Source: Actinobacteria bacterium OK074
Lineage (GTDB): Bacteria; Actinomycetota; Actinomycetes; Streptomycetales; Streptomycetaceae
Direction: 5' to 3'
Assembly: GCA_001298575.1 (NCBI GenBank)
Contig: LJCV01000280.1
Location: forward strand, 1-51,359
Length of the DNA: 51,359 bases
The position numbers and the translations under genes were made by a program. The notes under the pieces are model-generated. The model worked only from the letters and a program-made list of their open reading frames with translations, did no database searches and was not told the origin of the DNA. Shown here in pieces: positions 23,152 through 30,221 of the stretch. Numbering within the stretch: the first letter of the stretch is position 1; the number at the start of each line of letters is the position of its first letter.

Positions 23152-23982
23152 GTGAGCGAAGAAGTCGACCAGATCCACGAACCCTCGAACGGTGCCGCGT
23201 ACTTCGGGGAGGAGACCAAGGCGCTACGGGAGGCCCTCGGGTTGTCCCAAGGTACGTTCGCGGACCAGCTGCACTATCGGCAGTCGCAGGTCAGCAAGGT
23301 CGAGAGCGGCTCGGTGCTGGCGTCCGCGGCTTTCGCGGAGGCCATGGACCGCGTGGCCGGTACGCCGGGTGTCTACGCCCGTCTTCGCGCCAAGTTGAGC
23401 AAGGTGGGGCACCCGGAATGGTTCGTGCCGTACATCGCCCTTGAGGAGTCCGCGAGCGGGATCACGAACTACTCATGCACGTTTCTGACGGGCCTGTTGC
23501 AGACCCCGGAGTACGCGGCAGCCGTCATCCGCGCCGCTTTCCCGCGTGAAACGGAGGAGCAGATCAAAGCGCGCGTGGACCTGCGCATCAGGCGCCAGGC
23601 CGTCATGGAGCGCGACGATCCACCGCTCCTGTGGGTCGTGGTCCACGAGGCCGTCCTGCGTGCGTGCGTCGGTGACCGATCCGTCATGACCGGGCAGCTT
23701 GAACACCTGGGTGTGCAGATGGCATCACCCCACGTCACGGTTCAGGTGCTGCCGTACAAGGCGGGTGCCGCGCCCAGCCACCTGCCGTTTACGCTGCTCT
23801 CGATGAACGACGCGCCCCACGCGACCTACACCGAGACCGCCACCCACGGTGGTCAGGTGGACGACACCCGTAGCGTGGTGGCGAAGGCCGTCGGCATGTT
23901 CGACCGGCTTCGCATGGCGGCGTTGTCGGAGGACGAGTCGCTGCACCTGATTCGCAAGATCTCGGAGGAGCACGCCAGATGA
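23152..23982 (+). CDS. XRE-family regulator with DUF5753 (WhiJ-like)
   Basis: A 276-aa protein. GTG 23152 is chosen because GGGGAG is 8 bases upstream; ATG 23116 is in frame but poorly supported. Residues 15-75 form the helix-turn-helix (LREALGLSQGTFADQLHYRQSQVSKVESG). Residues 95-275 are the DUF5753 domain (TNYSCTFLTGLLQTPEYAAAVI, RRQAVMERDDPPLLWVVVHEAVLRA, ASPHVTVQVLPY, SVVAKAVGMFDRLRMAALSEDESLHLIRKI). Such regulators control development and secondary metabolism in Streptomyces together with a DUF397 partner. The next gene is that partner, overlapping as ATGA. It is divergent from the small-protein operon beside the lanthipeptide genes, so it might regulate them (inference). Confidence 0.93.
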   Translation: MSEEVDQIHEPSNGAAYFGEETKALREALGLSQGTFADQLHYRQSQVSKVESGSVLASAAFAEAMDRVAGTPGVYARLRAKLSKVGHPEWFVPYIALEESASGITNYSCTFLTGLLQTPEYAAAVIRAAFPRETEEQIKARVDLRIRRQAVMERDDPPLLWVVVHEAVLRACVGDRSVMTGQLEHLGVQMASPHVTVQVLPYKAGAAPSHLPFTLLSMNDAPHATYTETATHGGQVDDTRSVVAKAVGMFDRLRMAALSEDESLHLIRKISEEHAR

Positions 23983-24194
23983 GCACTACACCCGGCCCCA
24001 GCATCGTTGCGGAGTGGGTCAAGAGCACTTACAGCGGTGGTGAGGGAGAGTGCGTCGAGTGGTCCCCCTCCCACGCCGCGGCTCACGGCATAGTCCCCGT
24101 CCGCGACAGCAAGAACCCCTCCGGGCCCACCCTCATGCTCTCCCCCCAGGGCTTCGCCTCGCTCGTCGCGCTCGCGCGTGGCGCTGACGCCTAA
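23979..24194 (+). CDS. DUF397 protein (BldB/AbaA-like partner)
   Basis: A 71-aa protein with the DUF397 pattern: VKSTYSGGEGECVEW near the start, VPVRDSKNPSGPTL in the middle and FASLVALARG at the end. ATG 23979 overlaps the stop of the DUF5753 regulator, the standard arrangement for WhiJ-like/BldB-like pairs. Members bind or antagonise their cognate XRE partner to tune development. No DNA-binding motif of its own. Confidence 0.93.
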   Translation: MSTTPGPSIVAEWVKSTYSGGEGECVEWSPSHAAAHGIVPVRDSKNPSGPTLMLSPQGFASLVALARGADA

Positions 24195-24228
24195 GTCGCG
24201 CCGGGCGCTCAGCCCGCCCAACTCCCGC

Positions 24229-24258
24229 GCCCCGCTTGCCCCTTGAGGGCAGCGGGGC
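24229..24258 (+). terminator. Terminator after the DUF5753/DUF397 pair
   Basis: GCCCCGCTTGCCC (24229-24241), 5-base loop, GGGCAGCGGGGC (24247-24258), with one bulged base. It lies 34 bases after the DUF397 stop, in the gap before the convergent TetR gene. A 10-bp direct repeat, CAAGTCGGAT twice, follows at about 24263-24282. Confidence 0.75.
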
Positions 24259-24280
24259 GTTCAAGTCGGATCAAGTCGGA

Positions 24281-24886
24281 TCACACGGTCCCCGAGCCAA
24301 GCCCAAGTCCAAACCCAGGTCCCAGCAACCGGTCGACCAACCCGTCCACGTAATCCGGAGTCAGCGTGCCTACGCCCAGCAGCACGCGGACGTACATCGG
24401 CGCCAGGATGTAGTCCAGCACGCCGAACGCGTCGGGTGCGTCCTCTCCGCGCTCGGTGGCGCGGTCGAGCATGGACTGGAGTTGGCGGGTGCGTTCGTCG
24501 CGGAGGCCGTCGCCTGCCTGTCGGCCTTCCTGGCCGCTGTTCGACAGGGCGACGGACAGGCGCAGCAGTGCCAGGCCGTCGGGGCCGGTGATCTCGCGGG
24601 CCACCTGGGCCGCGTAAGTGCGCAGGTCGCCGGCCAGGCTCCCGGTGTCGGGCATCGGGGACCGCTCGTTGAGGCGGGTGAGCGCCACGTCGGCGAGCAG
24701 GTTCTCCAGGCTGCCCCACCGGCGGTAGATGCTGCTGTCGGCCACGCCCGAGCGGGCCGCGACGTCACCGACGGAGAACTTGCCGTAGCCGCGCTCGCCA
24801 ATCAGGTCGGTGACCGCCTGGTGCACCGCCGCGCCGACGCGGGCGCCGCGCCCGCCGGGTCGCCGGGCCCGCTGTCGCTCGTCCAT
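24281..24886 (-). CDS. TetR-family repressor, likely controlling the divergent efflux gene
   Basis: A 201-aa protein with the N-terminal TetR helix-turn-helix at about residues 17-62 (HQAVTDLIGERGYGKFSVGDVAARSGVADSSIYRRWGSLENLLADV). The C-terminal ligand domain is all-helical and carries a DERTRQLQSMLDRATERGE segment, typical of the TetR_C_16-like branch. It is divergent from the MFS transporter at 25036. The 150-base gap contains a 25-bp palindrome (24944-24968) and a repeated half-site, suggesting repression of the transporter and autoregulation. The C-terminus ends in a Gly-Leu repeat. The inducer is unknown. Confidence 0.9.
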   Translation of the reverse strand: MDERQRARRPGGRGARVGAAVHQAVTDLIGERGYGKFSVGDVAARSGVADSSIYRRWGSLENLLADVALTRLNERSPMPDTGSLAGDLRTYAAQVAREITGPDGLALLRLSVALSNSGQEGRQAGDGLRDERTRQLQSMLDRATERGEDAPDAFGVLDYILAPMYVRVLLGVGTLTPDYVDGLVDRLLGPGFGLGLGSGTV

Positions 24887-24894
24887 GCCGCCAC

Positions 24895-24968
24895 CTTAAC
24901 GCAGTTGGGGCTTGCGTTTGCGGGCGGGCTTCCTTACTGTCGCCTAACGCAGTCAATTGCTGCTTTAG
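24895..24968. promoter_or_regulatory. Operator candidates between TetR and MFS genes
   Basis: CTAA-x-GCAG (24944-24952), a 7-base centre and CTGC-x-TTAG (24960-24968) form an inverted repeat with one mismatch. The half-site TAACGCAG (24945-24952) recurs at 24897-24904 next to the TetR start codon. Size and position match TetR operators that repress a divergent efflux gene. Confidence 0.6.
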
Positions 24969-25035
24969 GGCGCCTCGCCCGGAGGTTGACCCCGTCAGCC
25001 GCAGGCAGGCGCTACCACGACCGAGAGGAATCCCC

Positions 25036-26496
25036 ATGGCCGCGTCGTCCGCGGCCGTAGGCAGTCGGCCGAACCGGGCCGTGCTGCTCACGGTGACCTG
25101 CCTGGGCCAGTTCATGGTCCTGCTCGACAACACGATCGTCGGCGCCGCGCTGCCCGACATGCGGCACCGGCTGCACACTCAACTCACCGGTCTGCAATGG
25201 ATCGTTGACGCGTACGTCCTGCTGGTCGCCATGCTGCTGCTGTCCGGCGGTGTCTTCGCCGACCGGTTCGGCCGCAAGCGGGTCTACCTGAGCGGCGTCG
25301 CGGTGTTCACCGTCGCGTCGGTGCTGTGCAGCCTCGCGCCCTCGGTCGGCTGGCTGGTCGCCGGGCGGGTGGTGCAGGGCATCGGGGCCGCGGCGCTGGC
25401 CCCCGCCTCGCTGGCCCTGCTCGCCGCCGCCCATCCCGTGCCGCAGGAACGCGTCAAGGCGATCGGGCTGTGGGCCGGACTCAGCGGCATCGGCCTGGCC
25501 GCGGGCCCCGTGGCCGGTGGCGTGCTGACGGAAGCCTTCGGCTGGCCCGCCGTCTTCCTCGTCAACCTGCCCATCGGCGTGGCCCTGTTGCTGGTCGGGC
25601 TGCGCTGCCTCGAAGAGGGCCGCAATCCGAGCGCGCCCCCGATCGACGTCCCGGGCACGGTTCTGTCCGCCCTGGGGGTGGGGGCGCTGACGTACGCGCT
25701 GATCGAGGGCGGCGCCCGCGGCTGGACCGCGCCCGTGATCCTGGGCGGCTTCACCGCCGCGGCGCTCCTCCTCGGCGCCTTCGCCGCCGTCGAAGCGCGG
25801 CGTTCCGCTCCGATGCTGCCGCTGCGGCTGTTCCGGCAGCGGCTGTTCACCGTGTCCAACACCGCCATGGTCGTGGTGGGGTTCGCGCTCATGGGGTCGT
25901 CGTTCTTCTTCTCCCAGTTCTTCGTGTACGTCCAGGGCAGCTCGGTCCTGCGCGCCGGCCTACAGACCCTGCCGACCTCCCTCGCCATGGTCGTCGTCAG
26001 CCCGTACGCGGGCCGGCTCGCCGCCCGGTACGGCTTCCGGATCGTGGTCACCACCGGCCTCGCCCTGGCCGGACCGGGACTCCTGGCGCTCGGCCTGGTG
26101 CACGCCGACACCGGCTACGGGAACGTGTGGTGGCGGCTGGCAGTCGTCGGCACCGGCTTCGCCCTGACCCTGTCCCCGCTGACGGGCGCCGCCGTCCAGG
26201 CGGTCGGCCCGCAGGAAGGCGGCCTCGCGTCGGGCATCAGCAGCACCGCCCGGCAGATCGGCGCGGTGCTCGGCGTGGCGGTACTCGGAGCCGTCGTCCG
26301 CGCCCGGCAGTCCGGCGGCGCCTCCTTCGGGACCGGCCTCAACAGCGCCTTCACCACCGCCGGGGCCGTCACGTTGGCCACCGCCGTGTTCACCGGGCTC
26401 TGGCTGACGGCGTCCAAGCCCGCGGGAGGCTCCGCGGCGCCGCAACGCACCACCAATCCGGATGCCACCGATTCGGACGCGGTCACCGCCGTCTGA
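25036..26496 (+). CDS. MFS drug-efflux transporter, DHA2 (EmrB/QacA-like) family
   Basis: A 486-aa transporter with about 14 hydrophobic segments. Typical DHA2 features are visible: FMVLLDNTIVGAALPDM in helix 1, the loop 2-3 motif GGVFADRFGRKRVYLSG, and motif C-like GLAAGPVAGGVLTEAFGWPAVFLVNLPIG. It exports small molecules by proton antiport at the cytoplasmic membrane. AGAGGA precedes ATG 25036. It is divergent from a TetR gene with operator-like sequences between them, the usual pairing for inducible efflux. The substrate cannot be told from sequence. Confidence 0.93.
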   Translation: MAASSAAVGSRPNRAVLLTVTCLGQFMVLLDNTIVGAALPDMRHRLHTQLTGLQWIVDAYVLLVAMLLLSGGVFADRFGRKRVYLSGVAVFTVASVLCSLAPSVGWLVAGRVVQGIGAAALAPASLALLAAAHPVPQERVKAIGLWAGLSGIGLAAGPVAGGVLTEAFGWPAVFLVNLPIGVALLLVGLRCLEEGRNPSAPPIDVPGTVLSALGVGALTYALIEGGARGWTAPVILGGFTAAALLLGAFAAVEARRSAPMLPLRLFRQRLFTVSNTAMVVVGFALMGSSFFFSQFFVYVQGSSVLRAGLQTLPTSLAMVVVSPYAGRLAARYGFRIVVTTGLALAGPGLLALGLVHADTGYGNVWWRLAVVGTGFALTLSPLTGAAVQAVGPQEGGLASGISSTARQIGAVLGVAVLGAVVRARQSGGASFGTGLNSAFTTAGAVTLATAVFTGLWLTASKPAGGSAAPQRTTNPDATDSDAVTAV

Positions 26497-26530
26497 CACT
26501 CCATACTCCAACGGAGAGACACATGCCCCG

Positions 26531-26700
26531 GACCGCGCCCACGCCCGCGTACTCGACGTCACCGACACCGGCGCCGTCGCCGTCGCGCCGACCGTCGCGG
26601 CGGTCGAGGACGAGGTGGGCCCCGTCGACGTCCTTGTCAACAACGCGGGTTACGGCGTCGAGGGCACCTTCGAGGAGACCCCGCCCGCCGACTCCCGCCA
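26531..26700 (+). pseudogene. Short-chain dehydrogenase/reductase fragment
   Basis: About 57 codons translating to RAHARVLDVTDTGAV, then VGPVDVLVNNAGYGVEGTFEETP. The NNAGYG box and the preceding V-D-V-L are the central strand of an SDR. The N-terminal glycine-rich cofactor motif and the YxxxK active site are both missing. The frame runs into sequence that is antisense to the LysR remnant at about 26695, so the two fragments appear joined by a deletion. Confidence 0.75.
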
Positions 26701-27336
26701 CGAGTCCGTCGTCACCGCCAGTCCGACCCCCGCCAACACCAACGGCAGTACGGACACCCGGTGTTCGGTCTCCGCCGCGACCGTGAACGCCACGCCGCGC
26801 TCGCGCAACCCGTCGACGTACGCGCGCGCCGCCGTCCCCCGCTGCACGATGATCAGCCGGTGGCCGGCGAGGTCCTCGCCCCGTACCGTGCCGCCCGCGG
26901 CGAACGGGCCCCGGGCGGTGTCACCAGCACCAGCCCCTGCTCCCCCACCGGGTACGACACCACCGTCTTGTCCGGCAGCGGCCCCGGCGTGGTCAGCAGC
27001 CCCAGTTCCGCCGCGCCCGTCCGCACCATGTCGACGACGTCCCGCGGTGTGAACGCGGCCCGCACCCGCACCCGGACCCCGGGGGTGGCGGCGGCCGAAG
27101 TCGCGCACCATCGTGGTGAGCGGCTCCACCGCGGGGGACGGCATCGCGGCGATGGACGGCATCGCGGCGATGTCGAGGCCACCGGTGCGCAGTTCGTGTA
27201 CGGCGTCGACGCTGGCCCGTACCGTCTCCATGCCGCGCACCGCCGTGCGGGCGGGCTCGACCAGCGCGGTGGCCGCCCGGTTGAAGCCGCCGTGGTCGAC
27301 GATCGCGAGGAAGTACTCCAGCTGCCGGATGTCCAT
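26695..27336 (-). pseudogene. LysR-family regulator remnant (internal deletion and frameshifts)
   Basis: It begins MDIRQLEYFLAIVDHGGFNRAATAL, the LysR start, but the HTH recognition helix and linker are deleted and the sequence jumps to EPARTAVRGMETVRASVDAV. The substrate domain then continues in another frame (FTPRDVVDMVRTGAAELGLL, KTVVSYPVGEQGLVLVTPPG) and returns to the first (GEDLAGHRLIIVQRGTAARAY, EHRVSVLPLVLAGVGLAVTT). At least two frameshifts plus the deletion make it non-functional. Its C-terminal end abuts the SDR fragment. Confidence 0.8.
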
Positions 27337-27350
27337 CCGCCGGTCCTCAC

Positions 27351-27430
27351 CTCCCTGTACCTCCCTGTACCTCCCTGTACTTTCCGGTACCTTCCGGTAC
27401 CTCTCGGCGCCTCCCGGTACCTCTCAGTCG
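27351..27430. repeat. Degenerate 10-bp tandem repeat, eight units
   Basis: CTCCCTGTAC occurs three times from 27351, then TTTCCGGTAC, CTTCCGGTAC, CTCTCGGCGC, CTCCCGGTAC and CTCTCAGTCG, all in a strict 10-base register. It lies just upstream of the LysR remnant start (minus strand). No gene is seen in the rest of 27337-27628, which is C-rich and precedes the AraC gene. Confidence 0.85.
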
Positions 27431-27628
27431 GTTCCCGCTCCCGCCCCTCCGCCGATTCTCGCCTCCCGCCCCACTCCCCCGTCTCACCCCGCGCGCCCCT
27501 TCACCCAGGTCACCCGCCCCGCCGTCGAACGACAATCCTCCGCGAACCGGCCCACCTGATCCACTACGCGGTGTCATCATGAGTCGTTCACGAGTGGCGG
27601 ATGCCGGGGCGGACGGGGGAGCATCACC

Positions 27629-28615
27629 GTGGCTGGGGGAGAGCACCGGCTGGCGGAGTTCAGCCGTTACGTCACGCGGGACATGGACGAGACGCACGCC
27701 GCGATTGCCGCGCACTACTACGACCTGCGGCTCGAAGTCACCGGCCCCGTACGGGACTTCGGCACCAGCCTCACCGTCGTCGAGCTGGGCGCGCTCACCG
27801 CGGGCCGGGTCTCGTTCGGCACCGGGATGCGGATGAGTTTCGGCGAACCCGGCGTCTACCACGTCGCGATGCCCGACGCCGGCGGCTTCGACCTGCGGGA
27901 GGGCAGCGGGACGGCGCTGACCGCCTCGGCGCGGCGCGCGGTCTTCTTCGACCCCGGTCACGGCATCCGCGTCGACGAGTGGACCGGCGACTGCCACTCT
28001 CTCACCGTGAAGATCGACAAACCGGCCCTGCACCGGCAGTTGGAGATCCTGCTGGGCCGACCGCTGCCCCGGCCGCCCCGGTTCGCGCCGTGCGTCGACA
28101 TCTCCCAGGGGCCCGGCCTCAGTTGGGCCAACCTCGTACGGTGGAGCCTGCTGGAGTCGGAGGTCTCGCAGGGGCTGCTGCACCAGCCGATCATCGCCGG
28201 ACGGCTCGAACAGACCCTGCTGGAGGGGCTGTTGCTCGCCGTCGACCACTCCTACCGCGCGGCCCTCGCGGCGCCCCCGCCCGCCATGCGGCCCGCCGCC
28301 GTCAAACGGGTCATGGACGCCGTCCGGGAGCACCCCGCCGAGCCCTACGACGCCGCCCGGCTCGCGGAGATCGGCCAGGTCAGCCTGCGTACCTTGCAGG
28401 AAGCTTTCCGCAAGCACGTGGGGATGTCGCCGACGACGTATCTCAAGGAGGTCCGGCTGCTCCGCGTCCGGCAGACCCTGCTGACCTCGGCCCCCGGGAC
28501 GGTCACGGTCACCGAGGTCGCGCACCAGTGGGGGTTCGCGCACCTGGGCCGGTTCGCGCGGCGCTACCGGGCGCGGTTCGGGGAGTCGCCGTCACAGACA
28601 CTGCGGACCGCGTAA
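27629..28615 (+). CDS. AraC-family transcriptional regulator
   Basis: A 328-aa protein. GTG 27629 is supported by GGGGGAG about 8 bases upstream. Residues 20-190 resemble the AraC-binding-like (cupin-related) domain found in AraC proteins of this size (TVVELGALTAGRVSFGTGMRM, FDPGHGIRVDEWTGDCHSLTVKID). Residues about 225-325 hold the paired helix-turn-helix: LAEIGQVSLRTLQEAFRKHVGMSPTTYLKEVRLLRVRQTLL and VTEVAHQWGFAHLGRFARRYRARFGESPSQTLR. The effector and targets are unknown; no co-oriented metabolic gene follows within 450 bases, and the flanking LysR/SDR genes are decayed. Confidence 0.9.
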   Translation: MAGGEHRLAEFSRYVTRDMDETHAAIAAHYYDLRLEVTGPVRDFGTSLTVVELGALTAGRVSFGTGMRMSFGEPGVYHVAMPDAGGFDLREGSGTALTASARRAVFFDPGHGIRVDEWTGDCHSLTVKIDKPALHRQLEILLGRPLPRPPRFAPCVDISQGPGLSWANLVRWSLLESEVSQGLLHQPIIAGRLEQTLLEGLLLAVDHSYRAALAAPPPAMRPAAVKRVMDAVREHPAEPYDAARLAEIGQVSLRTLQEAFRKHVGMSPTTYLKEVRLLRVRQTLLTSAPGTVTVTEVAHQWGFAHLGRFARRYRARFGESPSQTLRTA

Positions 28616-29071
28616 CCGGGCGGTGGACGCCTCGGACCGCTGAGCGGACCACCGGTACCCCCCGCCGCCCAACCGTGCCACCACACGCCCCCGAGGCAGG
28701 TGCGAACAGTACTTGTACACAGCAACTCGCGGTACCCGCACCCCCACCGCCCACTACTTGTACACATCTCCGCGTTTTGTGGACACTGCCGCGTTTTGCG
28801 GCGCGACCGGGATGCCGTGGAGGCCGTACGGTCGGTGCACCGCGACCGAGCGGGGCGCACCGGGGATGAGCGGTGTCGGCGCTGCTCATCCCCCGTGTGC
28901 CCGATCCTCGGCGGCGGGCCGACGCAGGAGCGGGAGTCAGCCTGCGGGTCCGGGCCCGGTCCGCTCCCCTCCGTACAACAGGGCCGGGCCCGTGCGTCCT
29001 GGGAGGCCGGGCCCGTGCGTCCCACCGGACCAAACCCGTGCACCTTCACCTCAACAGCCGTTCCGTACCGG
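28616..29071. other. Gene-free 456-base region with short repeats
   Basis: No coding frame is convincing. It contains ACTTGTACACA twice (about 28710 and 28754), CCGCGTTTTG twice (about 28771 and 28791), a 10-bp perfect inverted repeat with 12-base loop (28862-28871 with 28884-28893), and GGCCGGGCCCGTGCGTCC twice at a 24-base interval (about 28982 and 29006). The last pair lies downstream of the convergent binding-protein gene and may serve in termination. Confidence 0.5.
28862..28893. terminator. Hairpin, possible terminator of the AraC gene
   Basis: GGGGATGAGC and GCTCATCCCC form a perfect 10-bp stem with a 12-base loop. It is about 245 bases after the AraC stop, so it may instead be a binding site. 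Confidence 0.4.
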
Positions 29072-30208
29072 CTACTTGAGGCCGATCGCCGCGCAGTCCG
29101 CCGCGTACTTCGGGGTGCAGATCTGCTTGACGGTGTAGACGCCGTCCTGGATCACCGTCTCCTTGATGTTCTCCTTGGTCAGGGCGACCACGGGCACCAT
29201 GTTGGACGGGATCTTCTTCTGCGTCGGGCTGTCGATCGTGTCCCGGGTCAGCGCGTCGAACTCGATCGAGCGGCCCTGGACCTTGGCGACGGCCATCTCG
29301 GCGGCGTCGCCCGCCTCCAGCAGGAACGACTTGTACACGGTCATGTACTGCTCGCCCGCCACGATCCGCTGCACCGCCGCGAGGTCCGCGTCCTGCCCGG
29401 TGACCGGCGGGATCGTGGACGCCCCGGCCTCCTTCATCGCGTCGATGACGGCGCCGGCGATGCCGTCGTTGGCGGCGTACACGGCGGCGATGTTGCTCAG
29501 CCCGACGGCCCTGATCGCCTTCTCCATGTTCGCCTTGGCGACCGCGGGCAGCCACTCGCGGGTGGAGTACGTCTTGGCGATGTTCACCCGGCCCTGCAAC
29601 TCGCTCATCGCGCCCTCCTTGAACAGGGCCGTGTTCGGGTCGGCGGGCGAGCCGTTCATCATGATGATCTTCTTGCCGGTGGCGTCCGCGCCGAGCGCCT
29701 CGACGACGGCCCTGCCCTGCACCTGCCCGACGAGTTCGTTGTCGTGCGAGACGTACGCGTCGATCGGGCCCTGCGCGAGGCGGTCGTAGGCGATGACGGG
29801 GATGCCCGCGTCCTTGGCCTTCTGCACGCCCGTCGCGATGGTCTTGGAGTCGACCGCGTCCACCAGGATGACGTCCACCTTCGCGGCGACCATCTCGGCC
29901 ATCTGCTTGAGCTGCTTGCTCGCGCTGGCCTCGGCGTTGGCGTAGCGGACCTTGCCCTTGTTGTCGGTGAGGGTGAGGACCTGCTTCTTGATGAGCGGGT
30001 AGTCGAACTTCTCCCAGCGCGTCGTCTCCTTGTCGGGCATCAGGACGCCCACCGTGATGTTGTCGCCCTTCCTCGGGGACGCGGACGTGCTGCTGTCACC
30101 GACGCCGTCGATGACACCGCACGCGGCGAGCGAGAGGGCGGACGCGACGGCGGCCAGGGATATGGCGGTACGGCGCACGGCGGTCCCGGGGGTGGTTCGA
30201 ACGTTCAC
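29072..30208 (-). CDS. Sugar ABC transporter substrate-binding lipoprotein (XylF/RbsB-like), orphan
   Basis: A 378-aa exported binding protein. GTG 30208 has GGAGA about 7 bases upstream. The signal peptide ends in a lipobox LAAC (Cys about 30). The mature part is a type I periplasmic sugar-binding fold: VGVLMPDKETTRWEKFDYPLI, KVDVILVDAVDSKTIA, GIPVIAYDRLAQGPIDAYVSHDNELVG and VTGQDADLAAVQRIVAGEQYMTVYKS all fit xylose/ribose binders. No permease or ATPase gene is adjacent, so it must serve components encoded elsewhere or be orphaned. The TnpB element begins within about 20 bases of its ribosome-binding site and probably displaced its promoter. Confidence 0.9.
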   Translation of the reverse strand: MNVRTTPGTAVRRTAISLAAVASALSLAACGVIDGVGDSSTSASPRKGDNITVGVLMPDKETTRWEKFDYPLIKKQVLTLTDNKGKVRYANAEASASKQLKQMAEMVAAKVDVILVDAVDSKTIATGVQKAKDAGIPVIAYDRLAQGPIDAYVSHDNELVGQVQGRAVVEALGADATGKKIIMMNGSPADPNTALFKEGAMSELQGRVNIAKTYSTREWLPAVAKANMEKAIRAVGLSNIAAVYAANDGIAGAVIDAMKEAGASTIPPVTGQDADLAAVQRIVAGEQYMTVYKSFLLEAGDAAEMAVAKVQGRSIEFDALTRDTIDSPTQKKIPSNMVPVVALTKENIKETVIQDGVYTVKQICTPKYAADCAAIGLK

Positions 30209-30221
30209 CGGATGTCTCCAA

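Noticed and set aside
26523..26786. A plus-strand frame starting at ATG 26523 after an AGAG-type SD
   Set aside because: Its translation is Pro/Thr/Ser/Arg-rich and out of frame with the recognisable SDR residues; the SDR fragment is a decayed gene.
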